Positions 11,560-23,318 of a stretch of DNA of 64,000 nt are shown here, piece after piece. The notes beneath the pieces are model-generated. The model saw only the letters and a program-made list of their open reading frames with translations. It was not told the origin of the DNA and searched no databases. The stretch is from Ailanthus altissimus (Eukaryota > Streptophyta > Magnoliopsida > Sapindales > Simaroubaceae): positions 11,070,501 through 11,134,500 of the forward strand of contig OX327690.1 of assembly GCA_946807835.1 (NCBI GenBank), written 5' to 3'. Position numbers and translations under genes: made by a program. Each line of letters starts with the position of its first letter. Within the stretch, counting starts at the first letter, position 1.

Positions 11560-12203
11560 ATGTAGTTGTGATTGTGGCTCACATATTCCTCTGGTTTTAC
11601 ATCCAGTAATGGCTTAAATGTCCTTTATGGGTCGGGGATAGGCTTCCCATCCAATGTTCTTATAAATTGGCAAACAGGGTCTTTTAGAGTCAGATTCCCG
11701 AGACTATACCGTTGATGTTTATTTTTGAATTTATTCCATAAATCGACAAGTTCATATTGCACAAGCCCACAGGGATGCATCTCAAGAGTCAATAGAATAT
11801 CATCCAAAAACTCCTTACTCAGTCCACCCTTAATGAACTGAATTTTGTCTTCTCGATTTCTAGATGCAAATCCTAAAGAACGATAACTCCGGTTACAATT
11901 TCATCGAGCACATTTATGACAGACTTGTAACCTTTTTGCTCGTTGGCTTTTGGCATAAAAGCTTCTTCCAAGACCATGCATAAAAGAAACAAAATTATTT
12001 ACAGACTCACTAGATAATCGAACCTTGGCTTCGATTAACCAACCAATATCCACAGGGATATTACTCAACATCAATAGCCTTAGTCTTTCACACCGTGCTT
12101 TGTAAATCTTAAGTAGAGTATTTTGAGGCAATGAAGGAAAGCGTGTTTTTAAGGTTGCCAAGAATGCGATCCATTTTGAAATAAAGAAAAAAGATGAATA
12201 CAC
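11560..12203 (-). pseudogene. Unknown ORF between integrase and LOG (element A)
   Basis: Two adjacent frames (11901-12203 and 11625-11807), separated by stops, form one protein of roughly 210 residues. It contains LKTRFPSLPQNTLLKIYKAR, VDIGWLIEAKVRL, then FLDDILLTLEMHP, LKDPVCQFIRTLDGKPIPDP and a tail FKPLLDVKPEE/SHNHNYM. No catalytic or binding motif is obvious. The same protein occurs, split by a solo LTR, in gypsy G. Conservation in two elements argues that it was a genuine element gene. Alternatives are an accessory or envelope-position ORF, or a second captured host fragment. Confidence 0.5.
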
Positions 12204-12249
12204 AGTTTGAGGGACAGGTTTTAGGGAACTGAGAAACTGATTTTAATAG

Positions 12250-13560
12250 TCACGGAGTACCGTATCCGCCACTTGACCGAAAAATAAAATCACAGTAAAA
12301 ATAAAAAAAGAAGAAAATAAAGTAAAATAAAATATGAAAGAAAATAAAAGCAAAAAAAAAGTCAAAAGATAAAATATACACAAAATATAAAATATTGTAC
12401 AGATAGATTGAACCTGATCAAGTATGATAGACAGGATTCACAAAAAGGATCTCGTCTAGGTACATAGAGTGGTCTACCTTTTTCACATAGCTTTTCAGTC
12501 GCTGTCCATTCACTTTAAAAGTTCACCCATCAGTGGGGTCCTTGATTTTGACAGCACCATTAGAAAAAATGTGCCTTACCATAAATGGACCAGTCCATCG
12601 AGATCTCAACTTTTCAAGGTGTAAATGCAATCGAGAATCATAAAGATAGACTCGTTGATTTGGCTCGAAGTGTTTTCTTGAGATCTATTTGTCATGAGCT
12701 GCTTTTATTTTAGCTTTGTAAATTCTGGAGTTGTCATATGCATCATTTTGTAGCTCTTTTATTTCTGACAATTGTAACTTTCTTTGAAGACCTGCAACAC
12801 TTTAATCAAAGTTAAGGGCTTTGACAGCCTAATAAGTTTTATGCTCTAGCTCAACAGGTAAATGGCAAGCTTTCCCATAAACAAGCCAGCATAGAGACAT
12901 TCCTAAGATGGTTTTGTATGCAGTGCGATATGCCCATAATTCATCAGAAAGGCATAGAGACAAATCTTTGAGATTCGGGTTAACCGTCTTTTTCAAAATT
13001 TGTTTAACTCTCTATTTGCTTGCTCGGCTTGTCCATTTATCTATGGATGGTATGCAGTGGAAACTTTGTGAAGAACACCATACCTACACATCAAAGCTTT
13101 AAAATAATGGTTACAAAAATGTATTCTTTGGTCACTAATGATGACACGTAGCGTACCTTACCTAAATAACACATTTGCTTTTAAGAATTGTACCACAGTT
13201 GTATTATAATTGCTATGTCAAGCTATAGCCTCCACCTATTGTAATACATAGTCAACAGCTAGAAAGATGTAAAGGTAGCCAAAAGATGAGGGAAAAGGAC
13301 CCATAAAATCGATACCCCAACAATCAAATATCTCAATAACAAGAATAGGGTTAAAAGGCATCATGTCTTAGAGATAAAGTACCTACCTTTTGACATCTTT
13401 CACAGGAATGATAAAAATTATTAGTGTCTTTGAACAAAGTGGACCACAAGCAGTGTTTGAAACGATATAGATCATCCCAATAAAAATTACGTACCTCAAC
13501 CAAAAACCTACGCTTATCTTGTGCACTCCAGTTAGATGAAAGTTCACCGCAAACAAAATA
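12250..13560 (-). pseudogene. Element A integrase (decayed)
   Basis: Minus-strand frames read through an HHCC-type region (FYHSCERCQKVG near 13400), [14 protein letters not shown] (catalytic Asp, about 13310), VISDQRIHFCN-like (second Asp, about 13120), STAYHP and NGQAE (Glu region), and a C-terminal segment at 12500-12760 with LKSRWTGPF-type spacing. Several stops interrupt it. It follows RNase H without an internal chromodomain that I can see, as expected for Athila/Tat rather than chromoviruses. Confidence 0.65.
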
Positions 13561-13578
13561 ATTTACAATATGTGTGTA

Positions 13579-14049
13579 CTAAGGTATTTGGCTTATAGTG
13601 CAAAGATATTCATCAGGGAAATCATCTCGAATGGGTGGCAAATCAGTGGAGTCAGTGAACTCAAGACAGGATAAATGATCAGCAACAACATTTTCAACGC
13701 CCTTCATATCTTTGATGGCTAGATCAAATTCTTGCAAAAGAAGAATCCACTGAATTAAACAAGATTTAGCACTCTTCTTAGAAAAAAGGTACTTAAGGGC
13801 TGCGTGGTCAGTAAAAATAATAATAGGTGAACCAATCAAATAAGAATGGAATTTTTCTAAGGCAAAAACAACAGCTAGTAGTTCGTTTTCAGTAGTAATG
13901 TAATTTATATGAGCATTATTCAAAGTTCTACTAGCATAATAAACAACAAATGGTTTTTCCTCCCTTCGTTGCCCAAGAACTGCTCCTACAACACAATTAC
14001 CTGCATCATACATAATTTCAAATGGGAGGTTCCAATCCAGTGATTGCAT
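13579..14049 (-). pseudogene. Element A RNase H
   Basis: 156-residue open frame. The four acidic positions of gypsy RNase H are all recognisable: Asp in [15 protein letters not shown], Glu in [16 protein letters not shown], Asp in [11 protein letters not shown] and Asp in VADHLSCLE. The conserved [14 protein letters not shown] block is also present. RNase H degrades the RNA of RNA:DNA hybrids during reverse transcription. The frame starts inside the domain ([10 protein letters not shown]), continuing from RT after a small disruption at 14050-14082. This is the best-preserved coding block in the window. Confidence 0.8.
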
Positions 14050-14082
14050 GATAGGAGCGGTGGTGAGTTTGGCAATGATTTT

Positions 14083-15161
14083 TCAGAATACCTCCTTACA
14101 CTCTTGTGTCCATGTAAATTCTGCATCTTTTAGCAAAAGGTTACACAATTGTCTAGATATGGCAGAAAACTTTGGTATAAACCTCTTGTAAAAGTCAGCA
14201 TGTCCAAGAAAAGATCGGACATCTTTTACCGTTTTTGGTGTAGGTAATTTAGAGATTAATTCAATTTTGGCCTTATCATACTTTATCCCTTTTTTCAAAT
14301 ACAATGTGGCCCAAAACGATTCCTAAAGATACCATGAAATGACATTTCTCCCAATTTTGCACGAGTCCTTTTCTTCACACCTACTCAAACTAGCTTTCAA
14401 GTTAAGTAGACATAAATCAAAAGAATTACTAAAAGAAGTCAAATCATCCATAAAATCTTCCATGCATTTTTCAACCATATCAGAGAAAATACTCAACATA
14501 CAAGTTGAAAAGTAGCTGGTGCATTACATAATCCAAATGGCATTCTACGAAAAGTATACGTACCAAAAGGGCATGTAAAAGTGGTTTTTTCTTGATCTTC
14601 TATAACTATCTCAATCTGGTCATATCCTGAATACCCATCAAGAAAGAAATAAAAAGGATATCTAGCTACATGTTTTAAAATTTGGTCGATAAAAGGCAAT
14701 GAAAAATAGTCTTTCCTAGTGGCTGTGTTTAATTTTCTATAGTCAATGCACATTCGCCAACCACTTACTACCCTAGTAGGAATAGGTATCCCATTCTCAT
14801 TTTCTACAACAGTAACCTCAGATTTCTTAGGAACTACTTGAATTGGACTTACCCATTAAGTATCAAAAATTGGGTAGATTATACCCACATCTAATAGTTT
14901 TAAAACCTCTTTCTCCACTACTTCTTTCATTGTTGGGTTAAGTCTTCTTTGTGGGTCCCTACAGAGTTGGGCACCTTTCTCTAAATGAATTCTATGAGAG
15001 CATATCAATGGACAAATACCTTTAATATCTGCTATAGTCCAATTGAGTGTAGACTTATGTTCTTTTAACAATTTAATCAAATTTTCCTCTTGTTCAGCAC
15101 TAAGTTCAGAAGTAATGATGATAGGAAAGGTATCACCTGGTCCTAAGAATACGTGTTTCAA
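14083..15161 (-). pseudogene. Element A reverse transcriptase
   Basis: The N-terminal part is 15161-14856, with a stop at its end; this is followed by [31 protein letters not shown] (14753 onward), motif A FFLDGYSGYDQI, motif B PFGLCNAPATFQ, and the polymerase box FMDDLTSF near 14440-14460. The thumb/connection KAKIELISKLPTPKTVKDVR and SFLGHADFYKRFIP follows (14304-14083). FMDD in place of YVDD/YIDD is usual for Athila/Tat gypsy elements. Stops and frameshifts at about 14493 and 14310 make it nonfunctional. Confidence 0.8.
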
Positions 15162-15436
15162 ACCTTTAGGCAGTGGAGAAAGCTCAACCTATGGTGTCTC
15201 AAGGATTGATGGTTTCGGTTTCTCCCTCTCTCATGACAACTCTTTAAAGCGTGGCTGCCAAAATCGAGTACCTTTATCCTGTGAGTCAAAAATATTAAAC
15301 ATATCAATTATTTCATCAAGATAATACAATTCTTCAAAACACAATCAAAGAGGTTTTTTAAAGAATCAGAGCTATGATTTTTATAAGCTTGCTCCGCTAC
15401 AAGTTTGTCTATCATATATGAATGATATCATTCATC

Positions 15437-15805
15437 TTATTCTCGTGGTTGCTTGCCAATATGGAAAATGTTCACCTTAAGAGTCATATTCCCAAATGAA
15501 AATTTTATTAGACCATTTCTGTAATTAATAAGAGCGTTAGCAGTGGCAAGAAAAGGTCTCTCCAAAATAAGAGGGATTTTAGACTCCATTTTAACCATAG
15601 AATGAGTATCTAAAATAAGAAAATCAACAAGGTAGTAAAATTTATCAATTTGAAACAAAACACCTTTTATTATTCCCCATCGTTTCTTGATTAATCGGTC
15701 AGCTAATTATAGGACTACAAATGTAGGTTTAATCTCACTAAGTCCCAATTACAAGTTAATAGAATAAGTCATTAAATTTACACTTGCTCCTAAGTCCAAC
15801 AAAGC
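15437..15805 (-). pseudogene. Element A aspartic protease
   Basis: The active-site segment ALLDLGASVNLMTYS (minus, about 15765-15805) gives D-L-G-A in place of D-[ST]-G-A, which is common in Athila/Tat proteases. Downstream (15658-15437) are FYYLVDFLILD and IPLILERPFLATANALINY, the flap/C-terminal ILGRPFLAT block with Gly to Glu. The protease matures the gag-pol polyprotein. The segment between the pieces contains stops, and 15162-15436 (protease-RT linker) is unreadable. Confidence 0.65.
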
Positions 15806-16049
15806 TTGACCAAAATCATGTGTCCTAATTTAGCAGGAGATTGTGAGACATCTTGGGTCTTTTTACTTGGGTGGTGTCTTTTGTTCAATCACTGCACTTA
15901 TCTGTTCTGCTAAAAATGTAGTTTTCTTTACATGGTGTTTTCTTTTGCTAGTGCATAGATCCTTGATGACTTTGGCATAAGTTAGAACCTGTTTAATCAA
16001 ATGCAACAAGGAAAGATTAATCTTAACTTGTTTCAAATGTTCTAAAATC

Positions 16050-16960
16050 TCACCTTGAATTTTTTATTTTTTTCCAACGGGTCGAAGAGCTTGAGGAAAA
16101 AGCATTGACTTCTTCCACTATGGCCTCTTTTTCAAGGGAGGCATCTTTATTACTTGTAGATATGTTAGTTGTAAAAGTAGGCTCACTCACAATCTTACCA
16201 CTTCGAGTAGTAATGGCATTGACTTCTTTGAGATTTTGTGTATTTGAAGTAAAAGCTTGTGCCATGAATTATCCTTTTGGATTGGATTGAGGTTGAGATG
16301 AAAACTTACCTCGCTCTTATACAGTTAAGGCACTGGTCAACTTAGTGATTTGACTCTTGATTTCTTTGTTTTCATCTACCACTTGTGCAAGAATTGTTTT
16401 AAATTTTTTTATTAATTTTACTTTGTGCCTCCATATATGTTTGTAATGTATCCTCTAAAGGACTCATGACTTGTCGTCTATTATATTGAGGTAAACCATA
16501 AGACTTAGGTGCTTGTTGTTCTTGCTTCCAATGGTTGTTGGCTTGTTGGTTAGATTTCCAAAAAAAGTTTGGGTAGTTTCTCTAGTTAGGATTATAGGTT
16601 TCAGAGTATGGTGAATAAGGCTTCTTATACATCCTTAAGGCATTACATTATTCCTCATATATCCCTTTCATCTTACTATAAGTGGGATAATCCTGAGCTA
16701 AGTGTTCCACTCCTCCACAGATAAAATATCCCTTTCAAGGCCTCTAATTTCCTAGTTAAGACCTCTAACTGGGCTTTAAGACTATCCTCTTCCCTAAGAT
16801 GAAAAATTCCACTAGGTCGTGACCTATTTGTGCTTTCAGTAGCGCTAGGTCAAATCCATGTATGGGCTTTTTTGACTAAGTCATTAAGGAATTCTATGGC
16901 TTCCTTAGGATCTTTATGAAGAAACTCCCCATTACACATCATCGCAACAAATTAGTGCTC
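16050..16960 (-). pseudogene. Element A gag C-terminus and knuckle region
   Basis: A decayed CCHC knuckle (FICGGVEHLAQDYP, about 16690-16730, with the last Cys changed to Tyr) is followed by a low-complexity linker. Then comes the conserved Athila/Tat gag-protease junction word VNAITTRSGKIVSEP (16265-16050). The stretch carries many stops. Confidence 0.55.
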
Positions 16961-17610
16961 TCAAATTGTGAGTCCCTCATAAAAATAGCTAACCAAGCGC
17001 CAATTTTCATACCCATGGTGAGGGCACAGATTTAGCAACTCTTTAAACCTTTTCCAAGCTTGATATAAGGTTTCATTGTCTTTTTGGCAGAAGGAAGAAA
17101 TTTGTCTTTTCAGACCATTAGTTTTATGTTGTAAGAAGTATTTATTGAAAAATATTTTGGTCATTTCTACCCAAGTTCCTATAGACCTCGGCCTTAAAGA
17201 GTATAGCCAACTTTTTGCTTTGTCTTTCAAAGAAAAAGGGAAAAATTTAAGCCTAACAATGTCTATGGCTTCAGGTTGGCTATGAAAGGTGGCAATTACC
17301 TCTTTAAATTTCCTAACATGTACATAAGGATTTTCACTATCTGGACCATGAAAAGTGGGCAGAAGTTAAAATCTGAATGTGGTGTGTTAGGTGGAAATAT
17401 AATGCATGATGGTGTGGTTATGCGAGTAGGATGCAAATAATCTTTTAGAATTCTAACGAGGTTATCCTCGTGTTGGCTCATTGTGTTGGAATTACAAGAT
17501 GAATTAGATGGTGAATTCTCTTCCCTTACAAATTGTGGTGGTGGTTCTAGTTCTACTTCACTCATAAATCTTCCTTGTTTGTCTCTAAGTTGATGCATAC
17601 ATCCTAACAC
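16961..17610 (-). pseudogene. Element A gag (capsid domain)
   Basis: N-terminal frame 17610-17296 (DYLHPTRITTPSCIIFPPNT), then frame 17230-16961 with the retrotransposon gag signature: KDKAKSWLYSLRPRSIGTW, MTKIFFNKYF, QISSFCQKDNETLYQAWKRF, LLNLCPHHGYENWRLVSYFY and EGLT. It is shifted near 17290. Gag forms the virus-like particle. The capsid block matches gypsy G gag at 21600-21965. Confidence 0.7.
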
Positions 17611-17619
17611 TTTTTTTTT

Positions 17620-18114
17620 TTACTCTTTTTTTTTAATGAACGAAATTCTCAATGAAAAAGAAGTGAAATAAAACACAACAAGAAATAGAAATGAGTTAAG
17701 TGGTAAGACCAACCATGAAATATAAATATAAAATACAATAAATGAACAAAAGATAATAAATTGTAAAGTACAAGAAATTAAAAAAAGTACAATAAATAAA
17801 TAAAAGAAAAAAGTGTAATAAATAAATAAAAGAAAAAATAATAAAATAAAGTACAATAAATAAATACAATAAATAAATAAAATAAAATAAAAGTACAATA
17901 AAGAAATAAAATAAAGTGCAATAACTAAATAGAAGAAAATAAATTGCAAAGTACGATAAATAAATAAAGTGCAAAGTACAATAAATAAATAAAAGAAAAT
18001 AAAGTGTAATAAATAAATAAATTAAATTAAGTTAGGCGGTAGAACCAGCCATTAAAATAAAAATACAACATGTCCTAAAAAGGATCGAACTTCTCTAACT
18101 ATTTTTGGTGAGGG
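17620..18114 (-). repeat. Element A leader: AT-rich repeats
   Basis: About 500 bp between gag and the 5' LTR consist of degenerate AATAAATAAA-type units (best at 17760-18020) with recurring AGTTARGYGGTAGAACCAGCCAT-like blocks (17693-17715 and 18031-18053). Long isoleucine/tyrosine-rich frames on the minus strand (17620-17974) are products of this composition, not genes. No clear primer-binding site remains next to the LTR. Confidence 0.6.
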
Positions 18115-19673
18115 TGTTTACGCTCAAAATATAACGTGGCTATCGCAGTATAGATTGAGGTATCGATCCCTCAAGGAAGCTTTTGGCAAAATAAGTTAGT
18201 GAAGTAAAATATTAAAGTAGTAGCAAAGGAGAAAATTAATTAATTGGTTTAAGTGGACAAGATAGAATTGTCTATGAATTGAGAAAAATGTTTTATGATG
18301 ATGCAAGTAAGGCTTCGAGAATAAAAATTTTGCTTTATAAATCTACTCTATGATTCAATATTTATAACTCAATTAAAAGTTTCACATCCCAAACAATCAA
18401 TCAAAAGATATGTAAAATATAGCACATTTAATAACACATGTATTTGATATGATTCAACTCTTTGCAAACATGAACACAAACCATGTTCATTTATACAAGT
18501 TATCTAAGATCGACAATATATCATTTTGACAATATTGCAGTAAAAGATCAACTTGAATATCAAACAATTATTATCTTCACATGTTATCCAAGATCGACAA
18601 TATATCGATTGACAATATTGCAGTAAAAGATTAACATGTAAAACAATGTAATCAATAATAATTATAATTCAACAAGAATCACATAAAGAAAGCATGACTA
18701 AAAATATATAAAACATGAGAATTATAACCTTTGGATTATAGAAGATAAAATAAATAAGAGTTTAGGCACAAAAAAACTTACAAACATTTGTAGTTCTAGA
18801 CAAAGAAACAAAGTATAGAAGTAGATTTACTACACATAAAAGTTCATCTCTTAGCCTTGCCAAGAACTCTAACCTAGCTTACAATGCATGTTAAAGAGAT
18901 GAAAATATGAGAGAATTTTCTAATGTTGAAAAAGTCATAAGAGTGTCCTTATATAGGCAATGAATGGAAATATGTTAAGTGTGACTTCAATCTTCAATCA
19001 TTTAGGCCAACCACTCGCTCACCCACTTGCAACACCTTTTTGATAATGTAAATGACCGATGTAGTCTTTTTAGCTAAAATGTAAGTTGTAGCATCTTGTC
19101 TCTTCTTTCCATAGGCACTAGGTTTATACAAATGGGATGAGTATCCAATGAGATATGGGTACAATGCCAAAGATATGTCAGATTTTGGCCAACAACCTTT
19201 TTACCCACTTGTAATACAATTTGGTCTATGACAACAGCTGATTTGGACTTTACCATCAACATAAGTGTTGTTAATAATTGAGTCAGTATTTATAGCTTTA
19301 ATAATTATACCAATTAGGTATGTATTTTTTGAAATATGATCCAAATACACGAGGTGGGTCAAGCTGAGCAGAAGTTGTAATCCAATTCTGTTGTATCCCA
19401 ATTTTGGCCCATAAAATGTTGGATTTGGCTTTTCAACTGTTCTTCAAGTTTATGAAAGATTGAGTCATGTTACTCTAAGTTCAAGAATTTCTTCATTTCA
19501 ATTTCTACATTGAGAGTTACGTCTATTTTATCTAAACCTATGCAAATAACATTCATTAATCACAATTTAAGGAGAACACTTTATTTCAAGTTAAAAATAC
19601 AAAAATGCTAAAATTAGTGACATTAAATGGTGACTGAATCTCTTAATAAATATTTATTTTCATGTGTTCATCA
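18115..19673 (-). repeat. Element A 5' LTR
   Basis: 1559 bp; on plus it reads TGTTTACGCTC ... GTGTTCATCA, that is TGATGAACAC ... GAGCGTAAACA on minus, with perfect TG/CA ends. It matches the solo LTR at 38227-39782 (1556 bp, opposite orientation) and the truncated 3' LTR. A TATA-type sequence lies at about 18948-18958. A tandem duplication with the word GACAATATTGCAGTAAAAGA occurs at 18511-18640. Confidence 0.85.
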
Positions 19674-20361
19674 GGGGGCAAGTTAGCAATGAGTTTGACT
19701 TTTGCCTTATCCACTCCAATTCCTTTAGAAGACATTACATGTCCCAAAATAATTCTAGAAGTAACCATGTAATGACATTTTTTCCAATTCAACACAATGC
19801 CCTTTTCCTCACATATTTTTTAGACATATTCTAAGTTTTCAAAACAATTTCCAAACATGGTTAAATCATCCATGAAAACTTCTAAATAATGTTCAACCAT
19901 ATCACTAAAAATGCTTAACATATATCTTTGAAATGTTGTTGGGGCATTGCAAAGTCCAAATGGCATTCTTCTAAAAGCAAAAGTCCCAAAAGAGCATATG
20001 AATGTAATCTTTTCTTAGTCCTTTAGTGCTATAGAAATTTGATAATAGCCAGAATAACGTCTAGAAAGTAATAGTATGGATGTTCTGCTACTCTTTCTAA
20101 AATTTGGTCAAGGAATGGTAAGGAAAAATGATATTTTCTAGTGGTAGAGTTCAACTTCCTATAATATATGCACATCCTCCAACTAGATGAGACTCGAGTT
20201 GGTATTAACTCACCTTTGTTATTTTCAATGACTGTGATTTCATATATTTTTGGTACTACTTGAATAGGACTTACCCACTTACTATCCTCCTCCTTGTGTG
20301 GTTGCTTACACATATTGAAAAAATTAAGTTCAAGTGTTATGTTTTCAAATGAAAGCTTCAT
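19674..20361 (-). pseudogene. Gypsy G reverse transcriptase (3' part cut by element A)
   Basis: The minus frame has WVSPIQVVPKIYEITVIEN, MCIYYRKLNSTTRKYHFSLP and FLDQILERVAEHPYYYFLD (20361-20029). A frameshift follows, then PFGLCNAPTTFQ-like text and an FMDDLTMFGNCFE polymerase box near 19865-19880. The reading DKAKVKLIANLPP ends exactly where the LTR of element A begins, so the insertion interrupted the RT thumb/RNase H boundary. It is paralogous to 14083-15161. Confidence 0.75.
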
Positions 20362-20364
20362 TAC

Positions 20365-20660
20365 TCAATTCTTCCAATTAATCAAAGCGTTAGAAGTTAG
20401 ACGATCCAAAATAACAAGTATCGGATTACATCCTTTAACATGTTCTATTTTTAAGACAATAAAATCCACAGGATATATGAATTTATCAACTTGAACTAAA
20501 ACATCTTCAATTATCCCTCTTGGCACTTTTATTGATCTATCGGCAAGCAAAAGAGTTACAGAAGTTGGTTTTAACTCACCAAGATTGAGCTATTGATCAA
20601 CTGAATATGGCAGTAAATTCACACTAGCACCAAGATCAAGTAAGGCTTATTCAATTTTAT
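20365..20660 (-). pseudogene. Gypsy G aspartic protease
   Basis: Active-site segment LDLGASVNLLPYSVD (about 20610-20640), then LNLGELKPTSVTLLLADRS and IIEDVLVQVDKFIYPVDFIV (20550-20365). One stop follows the active-site segment. The D-L-G-A active site matches element A. Confidence 0.65.
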
Positions 20661-20825
20661 GACTTTCAATATTACAAGAAATTGTAGGACAACCAGAGTC
20701 TTTATATGTCAATGCATTATTATTTTGAAGAATGGTACTTGTTCAGCTAAAAATAATTTCTTTTTCACATTCAATTTTCTTTTTATTGTACATAAATCCT
20801 TTAAAAATTTTGCATAAGAGGGAAC

Positions 20826-21965
20826 CTATTTAATAACATCCAATAAAGTAATATTAACCTTTACCTGTTTGAAGATTTTAAAAATTTTAGGATTATGTTT
20901 CATCTTCTTAGCATTATGTAATGCATAAAGAAATGGGGATGGAGATGAGGGTTTGGTGTTTTCTTTACAAAGTGTAGGTTTAACGCTTTTGTTACCCTTA
21001 GAGATTGATTCATCGTTCTTACAAGGTCCATGAATGTATTTTTTAATAATCTTACCATTCTTAAGAGTGATAACCACTTTAACTTGATTCATGTGTTGGC
21101 TTGCTGAACTACATGCATTTGAGTTATATTGTCTTTTAGGGTTTGGTTGTGGTTGAGAAGAAAATTTTTTTTTCTCATAAATGTTCAGTGCCGATGCAAA
21201 TTTAGTAAGAGTATCTTTCAAATCAGTAAATATTTGAGCATTTTGAGAATTAATAGACTCTTGCTTTTCAATGAATGCATGCAAAGTTTCTTTAAGATTT
21301 TTCTTAGGGTGCAGGACATATGGTGCATAACCTTGATGGTTTTAAGAATTTTGGTGTGGTTGAAAAGACAGTTGTGAAGCCTGTGCTTGAGTGTCATTCC
21401 TTCAACTAAAATTCGGGTGTTTTCTTCAACCAAGATTATAGTTTTGTGAATATGGGTTATTGTTTAACCACTTGAACATGTTTAGAACATTGGCTTATTC
21501 ATGGAGACATTCTCTAAATACAGGCAAAGTTAGGCAATCATTAGTAGAGTGATCATGAGTTTTACATATGTGACACATAATTTCTTGAACAGATTTTAAT
21601 TGGCCACTCTTTTTCATTTCTAAGGTTTCAACTTTTCTAGCTAGGAATGCCAATTTCGCTTAAAGGTCTGGATCTTTCCTAAGATGATAAATACCCCAAC
21701 TAGATAAAGTGGTTTTAGTTTTGCAAGGTGCCTCATAGGTACCAGCAGTGTCCCAATTTTAAGTATTTTTTACTAGTAAGTCTAAATAGTTCATTGCCTC
21801 TTCTGGGTCTTTATCTTCAAATGTTCTATTACACATCATTTCTACCATTTGCCTAACTTGTGGTGTTAAGCCCTCATAGAAATTTGAGACTAGTCTCTAA
21901 GTTTTAAAGCCATGATGGGGACAGGTATTAAGTAATTATTTATACCTTTTCCAACATTGGTAAAG
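20826..21965 (-). pseudogene. Gypsy G gag, C-terminal two thirds
   Basis: Next to the Tekay insertion the frame continues the capsid domain (YQCWKRYK, LLNTCPHHGFKT, RLVSNFYEGLTPQVRQMVEM). An intact CCHC knuckle CHICKTHDHSTNDC lies at about 21540-21585. Then a Lys/Ser/Pro-rich linker at 21284-20826 includes the junction word VVITLKNGKII. The upstream gag lies beyond the Tekay element at 28895-29490; the halves meet at the TAAAG duplication. Confidence 0.7.
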
Positions 21966-23318
21966 TGTAATATCTGATCCCTATTAGTAGTATAGGTGTT
22001 TAAATTTTGGTATAAAGCGATAAAGACACCGTAGGGTTACCCAATTCCAACTCTATTAGAAATATATTTTTTTATGGTGTGCGTGAGAGGTATTAGACCT
22101 AAATTAGTAATTTCACACTCGGTTGGAGAGTCAGACGGTCATGGAATATTTTTGGAATTTTTCTCTATTGGCTTGGAAAAGGAAATTTAATTCAATACAT
22201 GAATATTCATTTAAAGGTTATACATGGAACAAGCCTTTGTTAAGCAACACAATCCATATATTAGAAAATAGACCAATTAGAGACAAATTGGTGGATTGCT
22301 AAGTTGGAGGCCTAATTGGTTACTTTGACTATTCTAAATAAATAATTAGAAAGGAACCAATTAAATAATTCCATTTCTAACCAATGGCAACTTAGAAATT
22401 TAGAAGTAGTTGAAGGGAAAATTAGAGTTTTGGGAAAGCACTATATAAGGATGAAATGTCTAGAATTTGGCTAAGTAAAAAGCATAAGGTGTTAGAGCAC
22501 AAGAGGGAAATTTTGGCCATGAGAGGAAGCTCTTGCTACAGTGAAATTCAATGCTTTTTCATGCATTTTCAGCCTTGATCAAGTAAAGATAAAGCTAAAT
22601 ACAAGTTCCCAAGATGGATTAAAGCTGCTACTAGTGAAAATCCAAGAAAAAGAGGTGAGAAAAGCATTATGTAGTAATGGTGGTGTATGATTTTTCAAGA
22701 TCAATTCTATTAAGGCTTTTGTGTGAATTCTTGATTTAAATTTAGTTGAATTCAAGTGTGGAACACAAGGGAGACACTAAACTAAAGGAATTAGTAAGGT
22801 ACAAATTAGGGTTTGGTGTGATTTTATTATAAAAACTTCAAGTAGATGTTATTAAGGCATTAAAATTAAATTAGTTTGATTTCGATGTCATTAGAACAAG
22901 AAATTGAGAAAAGAGATGTATTTGGTGAGCAAGGTAAATTTTGGCCACTTTAGGGATTTTAGGGTTTGAGTTATGTTTTGGTTCAATTGTTATGTATAAA
23001 TGATTCCTTGTATCAATTAGATGTATATGGTTGGTGAAAAATTAAAAATGAAGAAAATGGGACATAATTGTCCATTTTGGTAAGGTGAAGGGCAATTATG
23101 TCCAACCAAATTTATAAGGTGTTAAGAAATTTTTTATAGTGACGGATGGTGGATGATAAGGACAAATTTGTCATATATTTTCTCATGTTTTTATTATTGA
23201 TATTTTATGATTTTATGAGAATAGATGGCTATTTATGTGCATTATTGTTATTTATAGGGACTTGAACGAAATTTAAAGAAGTATGAGTTTTCAAATGCAA
23301 ATTTTTCAAATTATGAGT

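Larger units (their letters stand above)
8165..19673 (-). mobile_element. Ty3/gypsy element A (Athila/Tat-like) with LOG-like ORF
   Basis: A minus-strand gypsy element with nearly all parts in order: 5' LTR 18115-19673, leader 17620-18114, gag, protease, RT, RNase H, integrase, unknown ORF, LOG-like ORF, 3' region, polypurine tract 9340-9354, and a 3' LTR truncated at about 8182. It was inserted into gypsy G at the RT/RNase H boundary (19674). The truncated left end together with the missing G RNase H implies one later deletion. Coding is decayed but the protein motifs remain readable. A solo LTR of the same family lies at 38227-39782 in the opposite orientation. Confidence 0.8.

Noticed and set aside
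17620..17974. Long Phe/Ile/Tyr-rich membrane-like ORFs
   Set aside because: Produced by AATAAATAAA-type simple repeats in the gypsy leader; no start context or homologue.
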